Origin: JACKII01 sp965222315
GTDB taxonomy: Bacteria > Pseudomonadota > Alphaproteobacteria > Bin95
Length of the DNA: 64,000 bases
Assembly (NCBI GenBank): GCA_965222315.1
Contig: OZ244951.1
Span: 4,340,001-4,404,000, forward strand
Direction of reading: 5' to 3'
The notes beneath the pieces are model-generated. The model was not told the DNA's origin and made no database searches. It was given only the letters and a program-made list of their open reading frames with translations. Shown one piece after another: positions 8,038 through 17,622 of the stretch (positions are counted from its first letter, which is position 1; every line of letters starts with the position of its first letter). Both the position numbers and the translations under genes were made by a program.

Positions 8038-8168
8038 GCGCTTTAAAGAGGGGCGTGAACCAATTCACAGCCCCTTCTGCGGCACCAGCATATTCTTGCT
8101 TAGTATTAGGGCCGCAGCGCACGGCATGGCTCCGCGGGCGGTCCTTTCAACGGAAAGGAATGCCCACA

Positions 8169-9410
8169 ATGAAGCGCTATATCCTCCACTTGCTGGTTGC
8201 GGCCGGTTTGGCACTCACTGCCGCTTGCGATGGCAGTCCGCAAAGCCAGGACACGGCCAAGAAGCCTGACCGAACGACGCCGCAGGATCACCCGCCGGTC
8301 TCCAAAGACGACCCGATGAAGCTGACCATGCCGCGGGACGTGACCCCTGCGACCATGATCGCCTATTCCGGGCACGGCATGTATTTCGATCACCTTGCCC
8401 GGCAGATCAAAGTGGACGACCTGCTCGTCCAGACCATGGAACGCTCCATGAGCGACCAGTTGATGGAACAGGCGGCCGGCAAGCTGGACGACAAAGAGGT
8501 GGAGCTGATCAAGGAGGCGCAGGCATACGCCCAATCGGGTGAGTTGAAGCCCGCCTACGCGGCCCTGCTGCAGGGAGCCGTAACCTCCCGGCTGATGGAG
8601 TTTGCGGATAAGCGCCTGCTGGCGCAGTTCGAGTGGCGGCACCGGCTGCTGATGCGCCGCTATACCCATTTGACCATCGACCGCCGCTGGCTGGAGATCT
8701 ATCCCGTCCGCCTGCGCGGAATTCTGCGGTTCGCCGGACCATGGGTCGTCATCCAGCCCAGCACTGACTATGTGCAACGCTGCCGGGCCGATGACGTGCC
8801 GATCCCGCCGCAATGGTCGGAGGCCAACCCGAACGGCTGGGAATATCATGGCCTGCTGGTGCAGAACCTGTTGCAGCCGGGCGACGATGCCCATGTGTGG
8901 ACCTGGTCGGACCCGCATGACCGCGGCGGTTGCGTATTCCTGCCGCGCGGGACCAGCGGCAACGGTTTGGCGGGTACGCTCTGCCAGAGTGCAAGCACGG
9001 GGAAGGCCTGTATTTGGGACAACCTCGACCGCACGACGGGCGCGGTGCTGGGCTGGAAGAACGTCACCCTGAACGTGAATCAGATGCAGGACGGCGACAT
9101 GCTGGCCTCCAACTGCACCAGCTGTCACCGGGGCAACAACGCCTTCCTGATGTCGCCCGACGATCCCACCTGGGAAAAGATCCTGCGGCCGGTGAACCAG
9201 GCGAATGTGGGCGCCAATTTCACGACGAACCTGGATGCGGGCATCCCTCGTTACACCATGATCTCGAATCAGCCGGGATGGACGAATCCGTCGGCCAGCC
9301 AATGCATCGGCTGCCACGAACGGCCGACCGTCGGCTTCACCGCCATACCGAATCCGATGCCGCCGAACTGCGCCAACTCCAACAGCGATCCGTCCGACTG
9401 CTACAACTAA
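8169..9410 (+). CDS. Di-haem c-type lipoprotein of unknown function
   Basis: 413 residues from the ATG at 8169, chosen because GGAAAGGA ends about 9 bases upstream; the ATG at 8160 abuts that site. The N-terminus is a lipoprotein signal ending LTAAC. Two CxxCH haem c motifs occur in the C-terminal third (NCTSCHRGN and QCIGCHERP), so it is expected to be exported, lipid-anchored and to carry two haems. The middle region has many aromatic residues and extra cysteines (YVQRCRADD, RGGCVFLP, GTLCQ, KACIWDN). I recognise no specific family. A strong terminator follows at 9429. It might transfer electrons for the preceding oxidoreductases, but the gap to 8037 shows no direct link. Confidence 0.75.
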   Translation: MKRYILHLLVAAGLALTAACDGSPQSQDTAKKPDRTTPQDHPPVSKDDPMKLTMPRDVTPATMIAYSGHGMYFDHLARQIKVDDLLVQTMERSMSDQLMEQAAGKLDDKEVELIKEAQAYAQSGELKPAYAALLQGAVTSRLMEFADKRLLAQFEWRHRLLMRRYTHLTIDRRWLEIYPVRLRGILRFAGPWVVIQPSTDYVQRCRADDVPIPPQWSEANPNGWEYHGLLVQNLLQPGDDAHVWTWSDPHDRGGCVFLPRGTSGNGLAGTLCQSASTGKACIWDNLDRTTGAVLGWKNVTLNVNQMQDGDMLASNCTSCHRGNNAFLMSPDDPTWEKILRPVNQANVGANFTTNLDAGIPRYTMISNQPGWTNPSASQCIGCHERPTVGFTAIPNPMPPNCANSNSDPSDCYN

Positions 9411-9428
9411 CCAACAAGAAATACGCCA

Positions 9429-9460
9429 ATACCGGCCCAGGGCGGCGGGCCGGTATTTTT
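9429..9460 (+). terminator. Rho-independent terminator
   Basis: Perfect 10-bp stem ATACCGGCCC (9429-9438) and GGGCCGGTAT (9447-9456) with an 8-nt loop, running into a T tract. Confidence 0.9.
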
Positions 9461-9780
9461 CGCCGCACGGATTCCTATCGAAATACCGTTCGGCCTGATT
9501 TCATACCATATGCCTACTTTGCTACACAGTTTCCACAAATTTGTGGAAATTTTCTTTGGATTTGGCGGGTTACACAGAAATCCGCTGCTCGACCAGCATC
9601 GATTTAATGGTTAACGTTTGATCTGCGGCACACGCAAACACGTAATTGTGGATAGAAAATGCGCTCTGGAATAGCCACCTGTTAACGAAGCAACAAGGAA
9701 TCTGGGCGTATGGTTAAAATGGAGAACGCTTAGGGAACATCGCAACGGGAGAGCGCGGAATTCCGCGATCCGGAGGTTAA
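9461..9780. other. Gene-free leader region of the prkA operon
   Basis: About 320 bp with no convincing ORF and more A+T than the flanks. It contains the 20-bp palindrome and, just before the prkA start, a GGAGG ribosome binding site (9771-9775). I could not identify a confident sigma-54 or sigma-70 promoter. Confidence 0.6.
9530..9549. promoter_or_regulatory. Perfect 20-bp palindrome upstream of prkA
   Basis: TTTCCACAAATTTGTGGAAA is a perfect inverted repeat in an otherwise gene-free stretch, about 230 bp before the prkA start. It has the size and symmetry of a dimeric regulator operator. No T tract follows it, so it is not a terminator. Confidence 0.6.
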
Positions 9781-11718
9781 ATGATGGATATCTTTGAGTC
9801 CTACGCTGAGGGTTATGCTACGCGCGCTGAGGAGGAGATGTCGCTGCAGGACTATCTGATCGCCTGCCGCTCCGACCCTTCGATGTATGCGTCTGCGGCC
9901 GAGCGTATGGTTAACGCAATCGGCGAGCCGGAGATCATCGACACCTCTCATGATCCAAGGCTTGGCCGTATCTTTCAGAACCGCACGATCAAGCGATACC
10001 CCGCCTTTGCCGAATTCTACGGCATGGAAGACACGATCGAGCGGATCGTCGGCTATTTCCAGTATGCGGCGCAGGGGCTGGAAGAGCGGAAACAAATCCT
10101 CTACCTGCTCGGCCCGGTCGGTGGCGGCAAGTCCACCCTTGCCGAGAAGCTGAAGCGGCTGATGGAAGAAAAGCCGGTCTACGTGCTGAAGGCCGGCGAT
10201 CAGGTAAGCCCCATCTTTGAATCACCCCTGGGCTTGTTCGAACCTGATCGGCATGGCGACCTGCTCGAAGAGAAATACGGCATACCGAAGCGCCGAATCA
10301 CTGGCCTGATGAGCCCCTGGGCGGTGAAACGCCTGGACGAATTCGGCGGCGATATCAGCCAGTTCAAGGTGGTGCGCATGATGCCATCGAAGCTACGGCA
10401 GGTCTGTATCGCCAAGACCGAGCCCGGCGACGAGAACAACCAGGATATTTCCGCCCTGGTTGGCAAGCTGGATATCCGCCAACTGGAGCACTTCAGCCAA
10501 GCCGACCCTGACGCGTATAGCTATTCCGGCGGCCTCAACTGCTCGACCCAGGGGCTGCTGGAGTTTGTGGAGATGTTCAAGGCACCGATCAAGGTGCTGC
10601 ATCCCCTGCTGACGGCAACCCAGGAAGGCAACTACACCGGCACGGAAAGCTTCGGCGCCATGCCGTTCCAGGGCATCATCCTGGCGCACTCGAACGAGGC
10701 GGAATGGCAGCAATTCCGCAATAACAAGAACAATGAAGCGTTCCTGGACCGCATCTGCGTGGTCAAGGTGCCCTACTGCCTGCGGGTTTCGGAAGAGGCG
10801 AAGATCTACGAAAAGCTGCTGCGCGAGAGCGAACTGGCGCAGGCCCAATGTTCCCCGGAGACGCTGACAATTCTGGCCCGGTTCTCCGTGCTTTCCCGCC
10901 TGAAACAGCACGAAAACTCCAACCAGTACTCGAAAATGCGCGTCTATGACGGCGAGTCGCTGCGGGACAAGGATCCCAAGGCCAAGTCCATTATGGAATA
11001 CCGAGATGCCGGCGGCATTGACGAGGGCATGACGGGTATTTCCACGCGCTTCGCCTTCAAGGTGCTGTCGGAAACCTTCAACTTCGATTCGGACGAGGTC
11101 GCAGCCGACCCTGTGCATCTGATGTATGTGCTGGAACAGTCCGTGAAGCGCGAGCAGTTCCCGGCGGAGACCGAAAGCCGGCTGCTGGAGACCATCAAGA
11201 CGGAGCTGGCGCCGCGCTATGCCGAATTCATCGGCAACGAAATCCAGAAGGCTTATCTGGAAAGCTACAGCGAGTATGGCCAGAACCTGTTCGACCGCTA
11301 CATCGCCTACGCCGACGCCTGGATCGAAGACCAGGACTACAAAGATCCGGATACCGGCCAGCTTCTGGACCGCAGCATTCTGGATTCCGAACTCGCCAAA
11401 ATCGAGAAACCGGCCGGCGTTGCCAACCCCAAAGACTTCCGGAACGAGGTGGTCAAGTTTGCACTGCGCGCACGGGCCAACAATGACGGCAAGAACCCGT
11501 CCTGGACGTCTTACGAAAAGCTGCGCGACGTGATCGAGAAGCGCATGTTCGGCCAGGTGGAAGACCTGCTGCCTGTCATCTCGTTCGGCTCCAAGAAGGA
11601 TTCGGAATCCGACAAGAAACACCAGGAGTTCGTCGACCGGATGGCTGACCGCGGATACACCCCGCGTCAGGTCCGCCGTCTCGTCGAATGGTACATGCGC
11701 GTCAACAAAGCGGGGTAA
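9781..11718 (+). CDS. prkA: PrkA family serine protein kinase
   Basis: 645 residues, the usual length for PrkA/YeaG. An AAA-like ATPase N-terminal half has Walker A GPVGGGKS at residues 111-118; the C-terminal half corresponds to the PrkA kinase-like domain. The start ATGATG is preceded by GGAGG. It is followed 24 bp later by a YeaH/DUF444 gene and then spoVR, the conserved yeaG-yeaH-ycgB arrangement linked in enterobacteria to nitrogen starvation and stationary-phase survival. Cytoplasmic. Confidence 0.92.
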   Translation: MMDIFESYAEGYATRAEEEMSLQDYLIACRSDPSMYASAAERMVNAIGEPEIIDTSHDPRLGRIFQNRTIKRYPAFAEFYGMEDTIERIVGYFQYAAQGLEERKQILYLLGPVGGGKSTLAEKLKRLMEEKPVYVLKAGDQVSPIFESPLGLFEPDRHGDLLEEKYGIPKRRITGLMSPWAVKRLDEFGGDISQFKVVRMMPSKLRQVCIAKTEPGDENNQDISALVGKLDIRQLEHFSQADPDAYSYSGGLNCSTQGLLEFVEMFKAPIKVLHPLLTATQEGNYTGTESFGAMPFQGIILAHSNEAEWQQFRNNKNNEAFLDRICVVKVPYCLRVSEEAKIYEKLLRESELAQAQCSPETLTILARFSVLSRLKQHENSNQYSKMRVYDGESLRDKDPKAKSIMEYRDAGGIDEGMTGISTRFAFKVLSETFNFDSDEVAADPVHLMYVLEQSVKREQFPAETESRLLETIKTELAPRYAEFIGNEIQKAYLESYSEYGQNLFDRYIAYADAWIEDQDYKDPDTGQLLDRSILDSELAKIEKPAGVANPKDFRNEVVKFALRARANNDGKNPSWTSYEKLRDVIEKRMFGQVEDLLPVISFGSKKDSESDKKHQEFVDRMADRGYTPRQVRRLVEWYMRVNKAG

Positions 11719-11742
11719 AGCGCCCGGCAGAAAGTAGGGCCA

Positions 11743-13041
11743 ATGCGCCACTTTATTGACCGCCGCCTGAACCCGAAGGACAAGAACCTCGGCAACCGCC
11801 AGCGGTTCATCCGGCGGGCGCGCGATCAGATCCGGCGGGTTATCAACGACTCGATCAAGGACCGGAAGATCGCGGACGTGGATTCGGGCGAGACGGTGAC
11901 CATCCCATCCCGGCCCATCCATGAGCCACGCTTCCGCCATAGCGGCAAGGGCGGCTTCCGGGAAGGCGTGCTCGGCGGGAACAAGGAGTTTTCGCCGGGC
12001 GACCGTATTCGCAAGCCCCAGGGCGGGGCTGGCGAAGGCCGCGGCAAGGAAGGCTCGGACGATGGGGAGGGCGACGACGATTTTCAGTTCGCCCTTAGCC
12101 GAGACGAGTTCCTGGACCTGTTCTTCGAAGACCTGGAACTGCCCGATCTGGTAAAAAAGGTGCTGCTGGAGCTCGACACCGACAAGCCGAGGCGCGCAGG
12201 TTTCACCACGGCCGGCACGCCGACGCGGCTCGCCATACGGCGGACCATGCGCAACTCGCTTGGCCGTCGCCTGGTGCTGCACCGCCCGGCGGAGGAGGAA
12301 CTTCAGGAGGTGGAGGAACTGATCCGCGAGATCGAAGAAAGCGGCGAGGACGACCACCCCGGCCTGGAGGCGCTCTACGCCAGGGCGGAGGCGCTGTCAC
12401 GGCGCCGGCGCCTGGTCGCTTTCATCGACCCGCTGGATATCCGCTACCGCCGTTACCAGCCTCAGCCTGCGCCGAATTCCAAGGCGGTGATGTTCTGCCT
12501 GATGGACGTCTCCGGCTCCATGGGTGAGCGGGAGAAAGACTTGGCCAAGCGGTTCTTCATCCTGCTGCACTTGTTCCTGCGCCGCCAATATGACCGCATT
12601 GAGGTGGTATTCATCCGCCACACGCACCATGCGAGCGTGGTCGATGAAGACACGTTCTTCTATAGCCGCGAGACCGGCGGCACGGTGGTCTCCACCGCGC
12701 TGAATGAAATGCTGAACGAGATCAAGGAGCGCTACTCGCCTGCGGAATGGAATATCTATGCCGCCCAAGCCTCCGACGGGGAGAATTTCGCAGGAGACAG
12801 CGAGCACTGCGCCTCGCTGCTCCGCGAAAAGATCATGCCGCTCACCCAGTACTATGCCTATGTCGAGATCCTGGACGAGCGGGAGATCGAACTGTTCGCA
12901 AATCCGGACGTCGGCGCCGCCCTTTGGCGCTCCTACCGCGGTGTGGCGGAGGAGTGCGAGAATTTCGCCATGAAACGCGTCGGCCGCCCAGGGGACATCT
13001 ACCCCGTCTTCCGGGAATTGTTTGCAAAGAAGGGGACCTAG
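11743..13041 (+). CDS. yeaH: YeaH/YhbH family protein (DUF444)
   Basis: 432 residues. It begins MRHFIDRRLNPKDKNLGNRQRF, the signature of the YeaH/YhbH family. A basic, Gly-rich disordered stretch lies at about residues 60-110, followed by a VWA-like C-terminal part with CLMDVSGSMGEREKDLAKRFF (MIDAS-type DxSxS). The family acts with PrkA; its molecular role is not settled. It lies between prkA and spoVR with only 3 bp to the next gene, so it is cotranscribed. Confidence 0.9.
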   Translation: MRHFIDRRLNPKDKNLGNRQRFIRRARDQIRRVINDSIKDRKIADVDSGETVTIPSRPIHEPRFRHSGKGGFREGVLGGNKEFSPGDRIRKPQGGAGEGRGKEGSDDGEGDDDFQFALSRDEFLDLFFEDLELPDLVKKVLLELDTDKPRRAGFTTAGTPTRLAIRRTMRNSLGRRLVLHRPAEEELQEVEELIREIEESGEDDHPGLEALYARAEALSRRRRLVAFIDPLDIRYRRYQPQPAPNSKAVMFCLMDVSGSMGEREKDLAKRFFILLHLFLRRQYDRIEVVFIRHTHHASVVDEDTFFYSRETGGTVVSTALNEMLNEIKERYSPAEWNIYAAQASDGENFAGDSEHCASLLREKIMPLTQYYAYVEILDEREIELFANPDVGAALWRSYRGVAEECENFAMKRVGRPGDIYPVFRELFAKKGT

Positions 13042-13044
13042 GCG

Positions 13045-14595
13045 ATGACCGTAGAAAGCCCCGCCATCAAGCGCGCCGCGCCAATGTTCGACGGCCATGA
13101 ATGGACCTTCGACCTGCTGAAGCGGCTCTATGACGAGATCGAGATCGTCGCTCATGAAGACCTGGGCCTGGATGTCTATCCGAACCAGGTGGAGGTGATT
13201 TCATCGGAGCAGATGCTGGACGCCTATGCCTCGCTCGGCATGCCGATCCTCTACCGGCACTGGTCCTTCGGCAAGCGCTTCGCCCGCGACCAGAAGCTCT
13301 ATCAGCAGGGCCGGTCCGGCCTTGCCTATGAGATCGTCATCAACTCCAACCCGTGCATTTCTTACAATATGGAGGACAATTCGGCGGCATTGCACACGCT
13401 GGTGATGGCCCACGCAGCCTTTGGGCATAACCATTTCTTCAAGAACAACTACCTGTTCCGGGAGTGGACGGACGCAGGTTCCATCCTGGATTTTCTGGAT
13501 TATGCCCGCCGCTTTGTTGCCGCCTGCGAAGAAAAGCATGGCTTTGCAGACGTAGAGGCGACCCTCGACGCCGCCCACGCCCTGATGGATCACGGTGTCT
13601 TCCGGTATCATCGCCGTCCGGAGCCGACAGTAAAGGAATTGCAGGACCGCCGCCGCCGCATCGCGGAGGAGCAGGACCGCTCCTACAACGACCTCTGGCG
13701 CACGGTGCCAAACGATCCCTCCCGGCCCGAACCGACCCTGGCGGAGCAGGAGGCGAAGGAGCGTCAGAAGGCGCTGCATCTGCCAGAGGAGAACCTGCTC
13801 TACTTCCTGGAAATGAACAGCCCGTCGCTGAAGGACTGGCAGCGGGAGCTGCTCTCCATCGTCCGGCAATTGGCGCAGTACTTCTATCCCCAGCGCCAGA
13901 CCAAGGTCATGAACGAGGGCTGCGCGACGTTCGTCCATCATCACATCGTCAATGCGCTTTATGACAAGGGCCTGCTGTCCGACGGCGCCATGCTGGAAAT
14001 CCTGCATTCGCACTCCAGCGTCGTTTTTCAGCCCGACTTTGACGATCCCCGCTATTCGGGCCTCAACCCCTACACGCTCGGCTTCAACATGATGAGCGAT
14101 ATCAAGCGCATCGTGACGGAGCCCAAGGACGAGGACCGCGAGTGGTTCCCGGACCTGGCAGGGACCGGCGACTGGCGTGCGGCGTTGAAACATGCCTGGG
14201 CGAACTACCGCGACGAGAGCTTCATCCAGCAATATCTGAGCCCGCGCATAATCCGCGACATGCGCCTGTTCGTGCTGACCGACCAGTCCGACGAACCGCA
14301 CTACGAAGTTGCCGATATTCACGACGATCGCGGCTACCGGCATGTGCGCCAGTCGCTGGCCCGCGGCTACGATCCGGGCATTGCCGACCCCGACATTCAG
14401 GTGGTGGACGCGGATCTGAAAGGTGACCGGGTTCTGCGCCTGAAACACATTGTCCGTGATGGGATTCCGCTGGCCGAACGCGACAGGGACGAAAACCTGC
14501 TGCATCTGAAGCGGCTCTGGGGATACGAGGTGCAGTTGGTCGGCGAGGACCGGCTGACGGACGAGACGGTCTACGAGTCAGCCACGCAGACATAG
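13045..14595 (+). CDS. SpoVR family protein
   Basis: 516 residues, matching SpoVR/YcgB length. Characteristic segments are YPNQVEVISSEQMLDAYASLGMP, HWSFGKRF, ISYNMEDN, and the strongly conserved MNEGCATFVHHH that could bind metal. In Bacillus the homologue affects spore cortex; in Proteobacteria it is the third member of the PrkA-YeaH stress operon, with biochemical function unknown. It begins 3 bp after yeaH. The following gene is convergent, so the operon ends here. Confidence 0.9.
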   Translation: MTVESPAIKRAAPMFDGHEWTFDLLKRLYDEIEIVAHEDLGLDVYPNQVEVISSEQMLDAYASLGMPILYRHWSFGKRFARDQKLYQQGRSGLAYEIVINSNPCISYNMEDNSAALHTLVMAHAAFGHNHFFKNNYLFREWTDAGSILDFLDYARRFVAACEEKHGFADVEATLDAAHALMDHGVFRYHRRPEPTVKELQDRRRRIAEEQDRSYNDLWRTVPNDPSRPEPTLAEQEAKERQKALHLPEENLLYFLEMNSPSLKDWQRELLSIVRQLAQYFYPQRQTKVMNEGCATFVHHHIVNALYDKGLLSDGAMLEILHSHSSVVFQPDFDDPRYSGLNPYTLGFNMMSDIKRIVTEPKDEDREWFPDLAGTGDWRAALKHAWANYRDESFIQQYLSPRIIRDMRLFVLTDQSDEPHYEVADIHDDRGYRHVRQSLARGYDPGIADPDIQVVDADLKGDRVLRLKHIVRDGIPLAERDRDENLLHLKRLWGYEVQLVGEDRLTDETVYESATQT

Positions 14596-14616
14596 TACCG
14601 GCGGCAAGAGACAAGG

Positions 14617-15513
14617 TTAACGCCGCCGCGCCAGTCGCTGCTCCCGCCACCAGATGAAGAACCCGGAAGCGACGATGATCGCGCCGCCAAGGAAACTGGC
14701 CCGCAACGGCACTTCGCCCCAGGCGAAGTAGCCGACCGCCAGTGCAAAAAGGATCTGGGTATAGTCGAACGGGGCCAGCACTGTTGCCGGCGCATGGCGG
14801 TAGCCGGTCAGAAACGCGTATTGCGCGATAGCGCCCAGCCCGCCCACGGCGGCGAAAATCAGCCAGTCCCCCAGGCTGGGCGTCACCCAGACAAAAGGCA
14901 TGGCAACGCCGGCCACCACGATATTGGCCAGCGCATAGAGGAAAAAGATGCGGCTGGCGGGCTCCCGGCGTGAAAGCTGGCGGATCGCCACGACCGCCAT
15001 GGCGTAGAAAAACGCGCCGCCAAGCGCGACCAGCGCAATCCAGTTCAGGTCCGCGCCCGGCTGCACGATGATCAGGACACCGCCGAAGCCCACCGCCGCC
15101 GCGGTGGCGCGCCGCCAGCCGACGCTCTCGCCCAGCAGGGGCACGGAAAGCACGGTCAGAAACAAGGGCATGGCGAAACTGATGGCGGTCACGGTCGCAA
15201 GCGGCATCCGCGTCACGGCATAGAAGATGGCGATGGTCGAGAGCAGGCCGTAAGCCGCGCGGATCACATGGCTGAGCGGCCGGTCGGTCCGCCAGAGATT
15301 ACTCCCCTCCCGCCAGAGCAATGGCAGGGCCAGCCCCAGGCCAAAGACATAACGCATCAGCAGCACTTGCAGGGGCGAGTAGCCAGCGCCCAGCAATTTC
15401 ACACAAGCGACCATCATCGAAAACGTCAGGGAGGCAAAGCAGATCGTAGCAATGGCAAAGCCAAGGCGGTCTTCGCCATCGCCGCGACCCGCGGGCGCGC
15501 CGCGCGCGCTCAC
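14617..15513 (-). CDS. EamA/DMT family membrane transporter
   Basis: 298 residues if started at the GTG at 15513, which overlaps the previous gene's TGA (GTGA). The longer upstream frame has no membrane character and is an overlap with the preceding gene. About ten hydrophobic segments in two EamA repeats are visible: FASLTFSMMVACVKLLG and VALGGAFFYAMAVVAIRQL, with PLFLTVLSVPLLGESVGWRR in the first repeat. A metabolite exporter or permease of unknown substrate in the inner membrane. It forms a pair with the EamA gene upstream. Confidence 0.85.
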   Translation of the reverse strand: MSARGAPAGRGDGEDRLGFAIATICFASLTFSMMVACVKLLGAGYSPLQVLLMRYVFGLGLALPLLWREGSNLWRTDRPLSHVIRAAYGLLSTIAIFYAVTRMPLATVTAISFAMPLFLTVLSVPLLGESVGWRRATAAAVGFGGVLIIVQPGADLNWIALVALGGAFFYAMAVVAIRQLSRREPASRIFFLYALANIVVAGVAMPFVWVTPSLGDWLIFAAVGGLGAIAQYAFLTGYRHAPATVLAPFDYTQILFALAVGYFAWGEVPLRASFLGGAIIVASGFFIWWREQRLARRR

Positions 15514-16436
15514 CCGTTCCCTGCCAGCCTGCGCTCGCGCCACCAGACGTAGAGCCCTGCCCCCGCCAGCACCAGCGCACCGGCGACGGTCATCAGGTCC
15601 GGTGTGGAGCCCCATATCAGGAAACCCAGTATCGTCGCCCAGACCAGCGAACTGTAGCTGAACGGTGCCAGCACCGACGCAGACGCCAGCATGTAGGCAC
15701 GAATGACGATCGACTGGGCTGCCAGATGGAACACCGCCAGCGCCACCAGCATCAGCCACTGCTCGCCCGTTGGCCAGACGAAGCTGGAAATGCCGAACGG
15801 CAGCACGGCCACGAACCCGGCAAACGTCGACCAGGCAAGGACGGTCAGTCCATTCTCAGTGGAGCGCATGGAGCGCGTTATGACGATGGTGCTGGCCCAG
15901 CAGGTCGAAGCCAGCACCGGGAACAGCATTGCCCATTCAAACGTCGGGGTACCAGGCCGCAAGATCATCAGCACGCCGCCAAAGCCAAGCAACACCGCCG
16001 CCCAGCGCCGCCAGCCCACCTTCTCCCCCAGGAAGGGTACCGACAGCGCCGTTATCAGCAATGGCGATAGGAAGGAAATGGCGGTCGCTGTCTCCAGCGG
16101 GAGTGCGCGGACACCATAGACAAAAGATGTGGCTGCACCGATTTGGAATACGCCACGCACGATGTGCAGGCCGGGTTTGGCAGTGGCGAGCGGCCGCTCC
16201 TTCCAACGGTAGATCACGATGCCCAGGACGACGGAGGCCACCATGGCGAAGCGGATGGTGATGATCGCCTCCGGCACCATGCCGGTCTGCGTCAGCAGTT
16301 TGGCGGTGGCATCCAGACTGACAAATAGCAGCGTCGTGCAGAGAACCAGCAGAATAGCCAGGCTCGGCCGGTCGCCGCCGGCTGCCGGGGGCGCGGCGAC
16401 GGACGCATTCTGCGCCAGGGACCTGTTGAGACTCAC
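15510..16436 (-). CDS. EamA/DMT family membrane transporter
   Basis: 308 residues with about ten membrane segments in two EamA repeats (TTLLFVSLDATAKLLTQTG; PLLITALSVPFLGEKVGWRRW). It is clearly similar to the next gene downstream and overlaps it by GTGA, so the two probably arose by tandem duplication and may work as a heteromer (inference). It starts 18 bp after the stop of the epoxide-hydrolase-like gene. Substrate unknown. Confidence 0.85.
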   Translation of the reverse strand: MSLNRSLAQNASVAAPPAAGGDRPSLAILLVLCTTLLFVSLDATAKLLTQTGMVPEAIITIRFAMVASVVLGIVIYRWKERPLATAKPGLHIVRGVFQIGAATSFVYGVRALPLETATAISFLSPLLITALSVPFLGEKVGWRRWAAVLLGFGGVLMILRPGTPTFEWAMLFPVLASTCWASTIVITRSMRSTENGLTVLAWSTFAGFVAVLPFGISSFVWPTGEQWLMLVALAVFHLAAQSIVIRAYMLASASVLAPFSYSSLVWATILGFLIWGSTPDLMTVAGALVLAGAGLYVWWRERRLAGNG

Positions 16437-16454
16437 GGTATGAGCGCGCTGTGT

Positions 16455-17576
16455 TCAGGCCGCGGCGAGGAAGGGCAGCAGGTGGCTAAGCACCGCGTCC
16501 GGCTGTTCCTGCTGAACCCAATGGCCAGCGCCTTCGACCAGATGAATGCCCCGCACATCGGTGCAGGCTTCACGTTCCATTTTTTCCAGCGCACCGGAGG
16601 ATTGCTGGATGCCCCAATCGCTCGCGCCGGAGATGAAGGCAAAGGGCACGTCGATTGTGCGACCGGCGAACACCTGCTGCTCGGTGTTGAACAGGCCGCT
16701 GGTGCGCGCCCGGTACCATTGCAGGCCGCCCTGGAAACCGTTGCGGCCGTATTCCGCGGCGAACACCGCCATTTCGTCCTCCGGCATCCACTGGCACGCC
16801 GCGATGTGCGCGGCTGACGGCATTTCGTGCGCCACCGTTTCCGCCATACTTTCGCCCAAGTCCATGACGTAATAGGTCGGCATCTTCGCCAGTTCGTCCG
16901 CATTCCAGGCCGCGAGCCGGAAGGGCTTGTTGCCCGGCCAGTCGGCGCTTTTGTGGTGGAAATAGGCCCGCAGGAAGGCATGCACGCCCTGGGGCGCGCG
17001 CCACATATCCTCATTCGCCGGGCGCGTGGAATAGTACCACTGATAGTGCTTGCGCGGCCGCTCCAGCGCCGCCAGGTCGGCGTGCAAATCGCTTGCGCGC
17101 TTCGCTGCATTCAGGGCGGGCGGCCCCGCGAACGGCGCGCTCATGATGCAGCAGCGGCGGAACACGTCCGGGCGCAGCAGGGCCGCCCAGGCTGCCACCA
17201 TCGCGCCGAAGTCATGGCCGACGACTGCGTGCGCCTCTGTCCGGCCCAGCGCCGCCATCAGGCCCATCACGTCGCGCACCAGGTTCATCACCCGGCTCTC
17301 AGCCAAGTCGCCGTCATAGCTGGGGTTCCAGCCGAGCGTCCGGCCATAGCCGCGCTGGTCCGGCGCGACGACCCAATAGCCTGCCTCGGCCAGCGCCGGC
17401 ATGACCTTGCGCCAGCTATAGGCCAGCTCCGGGAAGCCATGCAGCAGCACGACCAGAGGCCGCCCCGGTTCCTCGAACCCGGCCTCCAGATAGTGCATGG
17501 TAAGACCATTGCCATTGTCGGCAAAGCGCGAACGGATATCCGGCAAAGCGGGTGCGTCAGTATAGGCGAGGGCCAT
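16455..17576 (-). CDS. Epoxide hydrolase-like alpha/beta hydrolase
   Basis: 373 residues from the ATG at 17576 (MALAYTDAP); the longer frame has no conserved sequence before it. Motifs of soluble epoxide hydrolases: LLHGFPELAYSWR (oxyanion HGFP), VVGHDFGAMVAAW with Asp nucleophile, acid in SGASDWGIQQ, catalytic His in EGAGHWVQQEQP, and cap tyrosines such as QWYYSTRP and TYYVMDLG. Expected to hydrolyse an epoxide through an aspartyl-ester intermediate in the cytoplasm. It heads a minus-strand group with two EamA transporters. Confidence 0.82.
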   Translation of the reverse strand: MALAYTDAPALPDIRSRFADNGNGLTMHYLEAGFEEPGRPLVVLLHGFPELAYSWRKVMPALAEAGYWVVAPDQRGYGRTLGWNPSYDGDLAESRVMNLVRDVMGLMAALGRTEAHAVVGHDFGAMVAAWAALLRPDVFRRCCIMSAPFAGPPALNAAKRASDLHADLAALERPRKHYQWYYSTRPANEDMWRAPQGVHAFLRAYFHHKSADWPGNKPFRLAAWNADELAKMPTYYVMDLGESMAETVAHEMPSAAHIAACQWMPEDEMAVFAAEYGRNGFQGGLQWYRARTSGLFNTEQQVFAGRTIDVPFAFISGASDWGIQQSSGALEKMEREACTDVRGIHLVEGAGHWVQQEQPDAVLSHLLPFLAAA

Positions 17577-17622
17577 TGGCGGGCGTTTCCAGGGGCAAGC
17601 GTTTATTGTTGCCCCAACGCTA

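Noticed and set aside
9530..9549. Terminator for the preceding gene
   Set aside because: No loop and no T tract; a strong terminator already exists at 9429-9460.
10393..12357. Long minus-strand open frame (654 codons) opposite prkA and yeaH
   Set aside because: It is a mirror of high-GC coding sequence on the plus strand; the protein has no family features, whereas PrkA and YeaH are certain.
15514..15759. N-terminal extension of the EamA transporter at 14617
   Set aside because: The extension overlaps the preceding gene out of frame and has no membrane character; the GTG at 15513 with GTGA coupling fits better.
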